Positions 1 through 9,790 of a stretch of DNA of 64,000 nt are shown piece after piece. The translations under genes and the position numbers were made by a program. The stretch is from NCBI GenBank assembly GCA_025200525.1, contig CM045770.1:82143347-82207346 (forward strand), read 5' to 3'. A model generated the notes under the pieces. The model ran no database searches and was not told the DNA's origin. It saw nothing but the letters and a program-made list of their open reading frames with translations. The stretch's first letter is position 1. Every line of letters starts with the position of its first letter. The DNA is from Camellia lanceoleosa (lineage: Eukaryota; Streptophyta; Magnoliopsida; Ericales; Theaceae).

Positions 1-1347
1 CTATGTGCCTCTTCCAACCCCATCTTCACCACGGAATTGTCTTTCTGATGAGCCACTCCAGAATCCACTGAAGCTTCAGGCTCGAATTCTGCAAAATCCA
101 CCGATGAACAACTCTCTCTTTTGTTTAACAAACAAAACCTTTGATGTACTCTTTTTTAAACCATGAGTTGAATACTCAATAAAAATATCAAAGAAACTAA
201 CAAAATATCCTCAGATATAAACCTTAAAAACCACAAAGAAGATCTGGAGGAAAAATTAATGAGTAGTCTAGTTTTGGGAGAAAACCAACTACTTATAGAA
301 AATCCAAAGTAATCCTGTTTTTGGAAGAAAACCAACTTCTTAAAGGACTCCAAAATAATCCTAGTTTTGGAAGAAAATCAACTTCTTAGAGAAATCCAAA
401 GTAATCCTAGTTTGACCCAACATGTGAATTTAAAAAATTACAACATTGGGTTTGATCTATGGAATTTGACAACAAAGAGTCCTAACAGAATTGATAGGCT
501 TTACAAACAAATCCCAAACCTAAATCTATGAAAGCAAAGATTGAAGGCAGAGATCTAAAAAAAAAAAAAAAACACAGGAAACAAGGAATCGGAACGAGTT
601 GGAGAATCAAGAACGAAGGTGGGTTATCAAGAGTATAAAGAAAACAAGAAGTCTATGGCCAAGAACAGTGGCAAAAGTGCAAGAAGTAGTGAACAGTAAG
701 TATGATTCACGGAATTAACAGTTTGAACAAAACAGTAAAGGCAACAAAGGATGAAGAAAATCAACAGAATTGAAAACGAAAGGGACAATGGCTTACCAGA
801 AAAAATGGAACCGATACGGGGATCGCCGAAATCAGACGACGGTTACAGAAGTATCAGAACGACAGAGCTTCACCGGAAAGGAGAAATTAAGGCAGTTGCA
901 GAGCTTAAAATCTGGAGCAATGGCGGATTCAAGAGAAGAAAGCTAGAGAGAGGAAAAGTAAGGGAAGTCAAAGTACAAAGTGAAGAGGCGAAAAAAGGAA
1001 AAAAATGAGTTTTGTCAAAAACTTGAAACGACGGCAAAGATAGAGCAATTAATGCCTCTTGAGCAACGTATACGTCAAACAGCGTCTGCAGACGCAAGAC
1101 GGACTTACAGGCGCGTCGCAGGCACGAGCCAATGAGGATACAACGCGTTAGTGAAACAGTTGAAAAATAGTGTATGACAGCTCAAACGCATGAAGGAGTT
1201 CATTTGAGTTATTACTCTTTGAAGAAGACATGTCGGCCTGAAATGAATGATCTCGGCTAAGGAGTTCTTGAGCCGATGTACAGAAAGAACTACCGATATA
1301 AGTTTCATCACCTCGGAATGCCGAGGTAATAGAACCTAGGGGGCAGC
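1..1347. other. Unassigned flank left of an LTR-like segment
   Basis: I recognise no gene here. An open frame at 751-1008 on the plus strand encodes a lysine- and arginine-rich peptide that matches no family I know. The last bases before 1348 read AGAACCTAGGGGGCAGC, a purine-rich stretch that could be the polypurine tract of an LTR retrotransposon. If so, this flank is the 3' internal end of that element. This is inference from one short motif. Confidence 0.3.
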
Positions 1348-1809
1348 TGTGGAGATATATTTTCTGAGTACCAACACGTGGCAAGGCGACGCCGACGTGT
1401 TAGCCGAGGTGCCACGTGTCCTGGTCGTTGTGCCGAGATGATCTCGGAGAGGCTGAGGTTATCTCCAAAGATATCGGAATCCGAGATAATTGGATAAGGG
1501 ACAAGAGTCCAAGGATGAAGAAAGACTTCAGGATGGATAATGATAACACTCTTAGGGAGTCTATCCTTATCTCTTGAGGAGTCCAAAGTAAGTACAGAAT
1601 TGGAGTCCATAGAAGTCATGCTTCCAGTGGGACTGGGATTGAGTAAACTATAAAAGAGAGGAACCCCCGTGGGTCTAAGGTACGTAATTTATGCTTAGAG
1701 CAGTAAATTTAGCACTATTGACTATCTTTAAGAGATATTGAGTACTGACTTGATCGTCGGAGTACCCCCGGGTGGAAGGACCACCGTCGGAGCCTTCTCT
1801 TTCTGTGCA
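1348..1809 (+). repeat. LTR-like segment with TATA box (probable Gypsy-type LTR)
   Basis: The segment starts TGTGGAGATA and ends TGTGCA, consistent with the TG...CA ends of a long terminal repeat. A TATA box (TATAAAAG) lies at 1649-1656. A purine-rich tract precedes it. The sequence just after it (GGTGCCATCTATTCTGCC) is weakly similar to the primer binding region of plant Gypsy elements. A PPT-like tract on the left together with a PBS-like tract on the right is unexpected for a solo LTR. Repeated CCGAGG and CTCGG motifs occur inside. No second copy is visible in the window, so both ends are estimates. Confidence 0.5.
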
Positions 1810-2849
1810 GGACAACAGGGTGCCATCTATTCTGCCTGTGTTCTATAGCTGAATTACTAAAGTGGGCAGTATGATCGGAAAATTACTCACACAGGATTTA
1901 TCGGTATTTAATCACATTTAAGTTTTATTGGTCTTTGACAATAAAAACAAAACAAAAGCATAATCAAACAATAAAATACAAACATTTTGAAAAATGATAA
2001 TCATTTTAAAAAATGATAGATGGTGGAAATTTTACAATTATAAATTAAAGCAATTGAATTTTTGATTTACAATGAACAAAATAAAAATACTTAGAAGACT
2101 ATATATATAAACCATGTTTGTAGAAGATTACCCAAACAGTTTTTTGATCAAATAGTTTTGAATGTTTCTGTCACTAACCACATGTAAATTTATTTTAATT
2201 GCAAATTTAAATAAAATAGTGCCAATCAAAACGCAACATGTGGTGTCAAGACAGAACAAAGAATATTCTACCTACTCATAAACGACCTTACTTGGTCATT
2301 AAAGGGGCAACACTCCATTCACTATCCCTAATGTAATGTAAAATATTAATTTTGTGAATAGGTAGTTGTTTCCTGTTCAATCAAATAATATTAAACAATA
2401 GGAATAAGTATATTCAACTATTAGATTCCAAACCCATGTGGTAAAGGGTACTCTTTAGCATTGTGAGATGATTGCATGACTTTAAAAGATATGGAAAGGG
2501 AATTTATGTATAAATAAATAAAAAATTGTAAGACCTTTGACTTTGTGTATTTTGATCTAGTCTTCGGACCATGAGTCCATGACCATTGTTGGGTTTGTTT
2601 TTCAAGTGGGGTACATGCATGTAGACATACATAAGTTTTATTTACTTTATGGTTTAATTACATTTAAATTCCTTCAATTATTAGTAAATTTCATTTTATT
2701 TTTATTGATAGACTCAACTATTAAAATTATACAAAAATAACCCTTCTAAAGGCGATCTAAAAGGGTAAAAGTGATACATCACACAAATATAATTTTTCTA
2801 AAGGTGATTTAGAGGAGATAAAAATGATACATTTTCATGATTCATATAG
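1810..2849. other. AT-rich intergenic DNA with a short tandem repeat cut by a MITE
   Basis: No coding region is recognisable. Two units of about 53 bp, both with a TTCTAAAGGYGAT core, lie at about 2741 and 2795. A third related unit lies at 5873 (CCTTCTAAAG), on the other side of the large insertion 2850-5857. The insertion therefore split a small pre-existing repeat. Confidence 0.4.
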
Positions 2850-2895
2850 CCTATGTTTGGGAGTTTTTTTTTTTTCAAATAATTCAAAAAAAGAA

Positions 2896-3195
2896 ACTAT
2901 TTAGCGAATTGACCCGCTTTTCAAACTATTTGATAAACTAACTTGCTTTTGAAATCACATTTTGAAAATACGATTTTGAAATTGAAATCGCATTTTCAAC
3001 CTGCGATTTCACCTTGAAATCCCATGTTCAACATGCGATTTCACCACGTCATCATTTTTAACTTACGATTTTAAGGTGAAATTACATGTTCAAGATGTAA
3101 TTTCAATTTTAAAATCGCATTTTGAAAATGCGATTTTAAAAAGTAGGTAAGTCTCCTAAATAGTTTAAAAAGTAGGTCAATTCTCTAATTAATTT
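2896..3195. mobile_element. Foldback MITE with AAATCGCATTTT repeats
   Basis: The two halves are inverted copies of each other over roughly 90-100 bases. The left arm begins ACTATTTAGCGAATTGACC. The right arm ends GGTCAATTCTCTAATT, whose complement is AATTAGAGAATTGACC. Motifs AAATCGCATTTT and AAAATGCGATTTT alternate through the middle, so the transcript or single strand could form a long hairpin. It is inserted in the left part of the family X MITE. Confidence 0.65.
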
Positions 3196-3237
3196 TTTTT
3201 TTTGGAAATATTTTTAAAAAAAATTCAGGAAGTTGGA

Positions 3238-5632
3238 TGTCACGACCCAAACCTGCCCCTATGGGTTTAGCACCGTAACCGACCAGTAATCCGAGATTAC
3301 CGAAGGCCTGCTTAACAGTAATACAGTAAAACAGAGTACAGGGGCATGGCGGAAGCCATTACAGTAATAAAATAATGTCCAATGAGCTGTGATAGTCTAT
3401 ATGCAAAAAGACTTTTCATACATATAAACATTCAGTACAGAACAGTTATGCACAATATTTACTGATATTCAAGACAGGACTTAATCCCTACTAACAAGAT
3501 AAAGATAGTCTATCATGATATTACAAAACAGTATAGAGACAAACGGGGAAATAAAAACACCCCTAAGCCATAGCTTGGCAGGCTCGGAACCTCGCAGTGA
3601 GGTACATTGGTTGGCTTGACAAAACTGGAGTTTACTCCGACGCTTCTAGCATTGGTCCGGTGCCTGTACACCTACATATATATATGAGCAGTAAGCTAAA
3701 GCCTAGTGAATAACACAATGCGTAAAGGGGTTAAGAATGAATGTCCTTACAGCAATGAAAACAGTTCATTAAACAGTATTTCAGTCTTTCAGTCAGAATA
3801 GTTATTCAGTCATATGTGGTACATCCATTAGCATAGTAGTACGATGGCAGTAGGTCTTAAAAGACGAGCGATCGATGATGGCCATCAATCGAAGAAATGA
3901 GTGGTTCCAACGGGAACCGCGAGATCTCTATATGATAAAGATGGCTGTAGGTGCTAAGGATGCCACAGTATAGTTCAAAATATAGGATATACATTCATTC
4001 AAGAACGAAAGCAGTTGAGCGATGCGATTCAGCTTGTTGAAGATAATCATTTTGAACATATCTTTACACATTTGTTACTCACAGAGTTCTGGACTACAGT
4101 GAACTAGAGCGTCTCCTCGGAAGCCAACCCTACACAGTTTACAGATTGAACACACACTAAGCTACACAGTTGACAAAGATGATAACTTAATCTCTAATTT
4201 GTCTCGGTGTGTTCTACATCTATATCCTCATTAAGATGTCTTAAATATGCCCTAGGAATGCCTAGGATGGAAAGAGGATGTAAAGATGCACTCAGAAAAT
4301 ATTTTCAGAATTTTCAGTGAAACAGAGTCCCGCTCGAGCGTACAAGCAAACAAAGGTCCCCGCTCGAGCGTCAACTTACTCGCTCGAGCGAACCAAAAAG
4401 TACTGGATATGTGAAATTCACGCTCGACGCCCGCTCAATGCCCGCTCGAGCGTGTCACCCAATCCTCCGCTCGAGCGTACACTCCTTCGCTCGAGCGGAC
4501 TGATGAATAGTGCAAAGTACTGGGAGTTCGAATTTTCCGCTCGAGCGCCGTTCTCCCCACCCGAGCGGAAGACCAAAATCTAGAAAACCCAGATTTGAGC
4601 TCCAGGTTCAAAATCATGTTTTCAAACACCAAATTCGATCCTCTTGGGCCCCTTTTCTGGAAAAACACTTCAAAACTCAATATACAACAAGTTTCAAAGC
4701 TCAATTTGTGAAATCAAAGCGCAAGGGTGAGTCACTTAAATCAAATTTTCAAACCCATTTCCATGAACATGATGAACATGCAAACATGCATGAATTAAAC
4801 TCAATTCAAAGCTTCAATCTCATGCTCTAGTGAGTCAAATCTTTCAAAAACATGGTAAGTTCATGGTCTATTGTAAGAATATGAACATGCATGTACAATT
4901 TCATGAAGAACAACATCAAAACTCAAGGATGTAAACATGCATGCATGGAATGAGCTCCAATTCAACATTATTAGACCAAATCTTGACTTAGCTCACCAAT
5001 TGACATGAACAATGCAAGAATAACCTTAAATACAAGTTTAAGAAGGTGGATGTTCTACCTTATGTCTTGTGATTCAAGCCTAGAAGCTCAATTATGAACT
5101 CAACCTCCAATTTCTTTAAGTCTCCAAGCAAAACACAAGATGAACTCAATTCTCTCAATCTCTCTCTCTCTATGGTCGGCAATAACAAGGAGAATGGCTG
5201 ATGAAATGTTATGTTCTGAGTGTGGTAAGGCTCAACAATGGTCCATGTAGTGGGCCACTAATTAATAACAAAAAGGTAAATAAGTGCAACAATGCAATTT
5301 AACCCATTTTAATCTAATTTAATCATACCAAATCACTTTTTCAATAAATATACCAGAAAATCGCATAAATTCTCATAATCCTAAATCATCAATCAATTTC
5401 CGGTTCGGCCGCCGATAAGGCCTTCAATTAACAGTTTAAACATAAAAACTGAACAGATAATCAAACAGTTAAACAGATAGGAATGCATTTAAACTAACAC
5501 ATACTCAATCAATCAGTTTCGGATTTCAGTCAGTCAATTCAGTATTTCGATTACTTCAGTTATCAATCATAATCAGTCTCGGTTTAACAGTAATCAGTGG
5601 CTATTCGGTAAACAGTAGTGAGGGTTATTACA
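3238..5632 (-). mobile_element. Solo LTR (2.4 kb), probable Gypsy/chromovirus type
   Basis: The segment begins TGTCACGACCC and ends GGTTATTACA, so it has TG...CA termini. It is flanked by a perfect 5-bp direct repeat TTGGA at 3233-3237 and 5633-5637, the target duplication size expected for a Gypsy element. There is no internal coding region, PBS or PPT, so it is a solo LTR left by recombination between two LTRs. TGTCACGACCC resembles the inverted end of the other solo LTR at 45876-48036 (complement TGTCACGCCCC). The element therefore probably reads on the minus strand, with its 3' end at 3238. The seven-copy palindrome cluster at 4331-4547 lies inside. Confidence 0.9.
4331..4547. promoter_or_regulatory. 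Seven copies of the palindrome CGCTCGAGCG inside the solo LTR
   Basis: Perfect copies of the 10-bp palindrome CGCTCGAGCG start at 4331, 4361, 4381, 4443, 4468, 4488 and 4538. Degenerate copies sit near 4421 and 4557. Spacings range from 20 to 62 bp, so this is not a simple tandem repeat. On the minus strand, the inferred LTR orientation, a weak TATA-like stretch (CATATTTAAG, about 4240-4251) follows about 80 bp downstream. A cluster of protein-binding sites in U3 is a reasonable inference. No binding factor can be named. Confidence 0.6.
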
Positions 5633-5857
5633 TTGGATTTGAGGATTTTTTTTTGACTAAAATAGTCACAAAAAACAAAATAAACTTTTGAGTCTAATAA
5701 GACAAAATATCACATCTAACCCATAATCATTACATTCTTTCTTTCATAAAAAAGTCAAAAAAATCAAGAATCCTTCTCAAATCAAGCTTTTTAGCCCCAG
5801 GCAAAAATAGCTAAAAAAAAATCAAAAAGTCAAAAAGTCAACCCACTTCTCAAACGA

Positions 5858-6585
5858 AATCATAAATATAATCCTTCTAAAGATTGTTAAAAGGAATAAA
5901 AATGATACATTTTTATCACATTTTTATAATTAAAATATTTAAAATATGCATGTTCATAAATGAATGGTATAAGTTGATATTCACAAATAGTTAAGAGGTC
6001 CATGTAATTAACTCTTATTTTATTTATTTAATGTTTACATCAGACAATATATTATAATTATCACATTTTTTAGCGCATTTTGTTAATAGGCCTCATCATT
6101 TCTCTGTTTTTAATGGAGTGATGACAAATCACATAATAAATCAAATATGATATAAAGTTTGATCATTATAATATTATTGTACACCTACTCTTGTAAATAA
6201 TTATGAGAATTTATAGCCAATCTCATCTAAAATTTAATAAATTTTAAAAAATAAAAAGAAATTACATAGTTCAAAAAATTTAACAGCAACAAAAAAATCT
6301 TCTTAATCTAATGGTTTATCAAAAGAAATCTTTCTTAGTTAAATGCTGAACAAAATAAAAACTCTTTCCCCCCAATAAACTGAATAAAATAAAATAAAAA
6401 ACTAATGTAAATTTTAAAAATAGAAAAACCTTTAAAGGTTTTGTAGAAGGTTTCTAACAGTATTTGGCCGACTTTGATAAATGACAAAGGGGAAAAAAGA
6501 TAAAAAAAGATTGATGAGATATTAAAAAATGTGAATTGGGCGAATCACAAGGAATTCAACAAATATCTTGTTAAAATTATCATAA
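5858..6585. other. AT-rich DNA without a recognisable gene
   Basis: It holds the displaced third unit of the 53-bp repeat (about 5873-5920) and otherwise long A and T runs. All reading frames are short. Nothing else could be supported. Confidence 0.4.
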
Positions 6586-7006
6586 CGGTCCGGTTGTTTT
6601 TAAAGGTAGAATGAAAGAAATTTATAGTGAGGGGATTGTTAGTGAAGAGATTGATAGTGACGAGATTAAGTAAAATTGTATTTGTTTTTATGGTAGTTGT
6701 TAGTGTAGAAATTGTTAAATTATTTTTATATAAAATAATAAATCAAATAAAAAAATATAAAAAATTAAACATTAATATTTTAAAAAAAATTCCCAATATA
6801 TAAAAAATAAAAAAAAATTCTAATCCCCTCACTATTTTTCTAATATCACCTCCACCTCCTCCATCCCAATCCCCATTCCAACCTCCATTTGTATCCCCTC
6901 CTCCATCATAATCCCTTCTATAACTTTACAAACAAACACAACACTAAATAACCCCACCTCCATCCTAATCCCCTCCCATCCATTACGCCCCAAAACAAAC
7001 GAGGCC
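6586..7006. mobile_element. MITE with TAA target duplication (PIF/Harbinger-like)
   Basis: Both flanks carry TAA (6583-6585 and 7007-7009), the duplication typical of PIF/Harbinger elements. The left end CGGTCCGGTTGTTTT and the complement of the right end, GGCCTCGTTTGTTTT, are related inverted repeats. Further in, AGTGAGGGGATT on the left pairs with AATCCCCTCACT on the right, so the element is largely self-complementary. It has no coding capacity. Confidence 0.6.
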
Positions 7007-7734
7007 TAAAGATAGAGACTCAGAAAAAATGTCATGAAATTTATCTTAAATTATAATGTGTGGATCAGATTTAGTAAAACTTACACTTAGAATGAATCTC
7101 ACCCACACAATACTTATTTTTAATAAAATTTTTGTTTCTAATATTACTTTAAAAATTAATTATTTTTCTCAAAAAAGGCAAAGCTACCTTATTTTTTTTC
7201 TTCCTTTCCTTGATCTTTTTTCTTGGATATGGGTAAAAGACAAAATCATTTTTTCTTGGATAAGTATGTCATTTACACACAAAATCAACCCAGCCTCCTT
7301 TTAGTCAATTTTGGTTGAAAAAAAGAAAATAAAATCTTTAGGTTTACTCTTTTGTTTTGAGAGTTGCCTTTGAATAATTTGAATAAATTCTCAAATTTCT
7401 TCTTGATTACATCTATTATTGAAACTTCATGACCAAAAAAATAAATAAATTAAAAGTTAACATGATGATCTTATCAAATTTGAGATCTTGACACATCAAT
7501 TTCATGAATCTATATAACAGAAATTAGCCAATGATGTATTGATGATGGATTGATGGGCAAACAAAGCAACTTGGTGGGGGGATAGGTGTGGTTGCAAATT
7601 GCAGTGTCTTGACAAAAAGCAGAGCCAATAAAGGGGGCAGAGCCAATAAAGGGACTTTCAAATGTTTGAAACTGATATTTACACTATATTTTTTTACTGT
7701 TTTCACATAAAGAAAGAAATATAAGAGGCTAATA
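7007..7734. other. AT-rich intergenic DNA
   Basis: No gene is recognisable. A short direct repeat (GCAGAGCCAATAAAGGG, twice in tandem) lies at about 7619-7658. The short frames present have no family signature. Confidence 0.35.
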
Positions 7735-8150
7735 GTTGAGTATGCATTTTTTTGAGAAAAATATATATTGAATTTTATCAATTTAACATAATTACATCAC
7801 ATTCCTTTAAAGTTTTAATTTACATAACATATATATATATATGAAAAATGTTTCAAACCCTCTTTGTTGCCATATATATACACCCCCGTTTAAGAACTCA
7901 TTAATCAAATAAATAAATAAAACTACGTTGCGATATTTTTTACAGAAGTGTTTGGTTGAGTATGCATTTTTTTGAGAAAAATATATATTGAATTTCATCA
8001 ATTTAGCATAATTATATTACACTCCTTTAAAGTTTTAATTTACATAGCATATATATACCCCCTCCCGCATAAGAACTCATTAATCAAATAAATAAAAAAA
8101 ATTATGTTGCGATATTTTTTATAGAAGTGTTTGGGTATATAAGGTTCATA
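7735..8150. repeat. Tandem duplication, about 220-bp unit
   Basis: The unit starting GTTGAGTATGCATTTTTT at 7735 is repeated at 7955, an offset of 220 bp. The second copy follows the first through the motifs CTCATTAATCAAATAAATAA and TTGCGATATTTTTTA, with a deletion of a few tens of bases near the ATATAT tract. Small reading frames at 7524-7781 and 7807-8001 on the minus strand are products of this duplication, not genes. Confidence 0.8.
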
Positions 8151-8527
8151 TCATATGTACTTGCGTAAGTTTTTACAAATATACATAAGTTATCTCATAA
8201 AATCGTGTAAATTCTCACAAATATATGCAAGTTGTAATTTCTTAATGTTGTGTTTGGTTGGGGGATTTGGAGAGGAATTTGGAAAGGGAAATGGAAATGA
8301 TAGGTGAAATATGAATAAAACATGCCTATATTTCACCTACTTTCACACACCTTTTCTCTTTCCCTTTCTAAATCCCTCCCCAAATCCTCTAACCAAACAC
8401 AGCATAAATTTTTATAAGTTAACTTACGAATATTTGTGAAGATTTATGTAATTTTATAGAATAATTTACGTATATTTATAAAAATTTACACAAGTATATA
8501 TGGTATGTACTTATATATTTAAGAATT
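8139..8527. mobile_element. Foldback MITE split at its centre by another MITE
   Basis: The arm at about 8139-8240 is an imperfect inverted copy of the arm at about 8408-8527. The left arm reads TATATAAGG...ATGTACTTGCGTAAG; the complement of the right arm reads TATATAAGT...ATATACTTGTGTAAA. They match over about 100 bp. The loop between them is occupied by the independent MITE 8246-8404, so the host palindrome predates that insertion. Confidence 0.7.
8246..8404. mobile_element. Tourist-like MITE, copy 1 (TAA duplication)
   Basis: This 159-bp element has inverted ends (TGTTGTGTTTGGTT and CCAAACACAGCA) and a TAA duplication at 8243-8245 and 8405-8407, as in PIF/Harbinger-derived MITEs. Its two halves pair (GGGGATTTGG with CCAAATCC; TAGGTGAAAT with ATTTCACCTA). 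A second copy of near-identical length and layout lies at 28682-28839. Confidence 0.85.
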
Positions 8528-8559
8528 GTCTTATTTATTATATTTAAAAATAGGAAAAA

Positions 8560-9790
8560 TTATTTAGAAGTCCTATTAGGGTGACTTATGCTACATATGG
8601 TCCTACTAAAAAACTTATGTTCCCATAAGTCCTGTGGGAAGTTTGTTGACACATTTACCCTCAATATTAGTTGTTAATATCATAAATAAGTAATAAAACC
8701 ATATATAGGAAATTGATATAAACGTAACGTAACGTGACACCTACATAAACGTAACGTGACACCTATATAAACGTAACGTGACATATGTACATAAACGTAA
8801 CGTAACGTGACACCTATATAAACGTAACGTGACATATCTACGTAAACGTAACGTAACGTAACGTGACACCAATATGAACGTAATGTGACACCTACATAAA
8901 CGTAACGTAACGTGACACCTATATAAACGTAATATGACATTTACATAAACGTAACGTAATGTGTCACGTTACGTTTCGCAAATTATTTGGCAATCTTAGA
9001 ACATTGCTCCACACCACACATGTTAGGACACTTGTCCTCTTGTCTACTCAAAGTGATGAAATCCACACATTCATACCATCCCCATAAGGAGGGACTCAAA
9101 TGATACCAATGTCCACAGATCACCTTCCAACTAAGTTAAATTTGCATCTTTGTTCTTTTACTAAAGAAAAGAATTGAAGGTGTGTGTACCTGCAATGCTG
9201 CAAAAACAATGAAACGACCTTCATTGACCCAACCAGAGAACAATTTGTATAAATTCTAATAGTCTACAAAAATTCCCTTCCGAGGAGGAGGATAAACATT
9301 TTAGTCACATCACAAAAAGTTTTTGTCAACTGAATCATTTCGAACCGCCCTTATCTTGGAGCTCACATCTTTCCCTTCATAAAGTTCAGCAAGCTTTCTT
9401 GGTTATCAGTAAATCTTGAAATCCAAACAAATTTTGATACCCCCAAAGGATTGTCAATGAGTTTACTTGATGGTAATGTAGCGATTTGAACCATGTTTGG
9501 ACCAGTATTCCTTGAGATCCAGTGGTATCGACAAATCATGGCCACCCGCTACCAACCGACTAAGCAATCTAGTAAAAACACTTCCGCTCATTTTCCGGCC
9601 GCCCATTCGCACGTGTCGTTTGTTTGGCATCTGAGGCAGTGAGAGAGAGCGAGGGAGGGAAGGTGTGAAAATGGGGGGTAAAATATTAGGATATTGTGGA
9701 ATACATTCTTATGAAAATAGGACTTGAGACTCTATAAGAAATTACACAGGACTTAGCCTAGCATAAGGTTCTGAAAAAGAACTTATAAAT
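8560..9790 (-). other. Possible TIR-flanked segment with an unrecognised gene fragment
   Basis: The left edge (about 8580-8640, including ATAAGTCCTGTG) resembles the complement of the right edge (about 9730-9800, GCTAAGTCCTGTG) over roughly 55 bp at modest identity. It may be an old transposon that carries host sequence. Inside, 9363-9545 on the minus strand is an open frame of 60 residues that starts [16 protein letters not shown] second overlapping minus frame begins near 9588 with [14 protein letters not shown] do not recognise either. The minisatellite 8714-8970 lies inside the same segment. The grouping is speculative. Confidence 0.25.
8714..8970. repeat. Minisatellite of AACGTAACGTGACACC units
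   Basis: Nine or so units of about 21-31 bp follow the pattern ATAAACGTAACG, an optional extra TAACG, then TGACACCTA. The length variation comes mostly from the number of 5-bp TAACG steps. The array ends with an inverted piece (GTCACGTTACGTTT, about 8965-8978), so the right edge can fold back on the array. The units contain the core ACGT, which plant bZIP factors bind, but function here is not shown. Confidence 0.85.

Larger units (their letters stand above)
2850..5857. mobile_element. MITE of family X, copy 1, interrupted by two later insertions
   Basis: The outer ends are imperfect inverted repeats: CTATGTTTGGGAG on the left, and CCCACTTCTCAAACG on the right, whose complement is CGTTTGAGAAGTGGG. 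The right part (5640-5857) contains a core with ATATCACATCTAACCC and CATAATCATTACA. That core recurs in copies at 23632-23885 and 29068-29294. The left part is cut by a foldback element (2896-3195) and then by a solo LTR (3238-5632). It has no coding capacity. The class is uncertain; TIRs of the type CGTTTGGGAAG occur in several plant MITE families. Confidence 0.55.

Noticed and set aside
1308..1619. Minus-strand frame of 103 residues
   Set aside because: Lies across the LTR-like segment and has no homology that I recognise.
8714..8970. CRISPR-like array of short repeats
   Set aside because: Spacers are not unique, units differ by 5-bp steps and the context is plant DNA.
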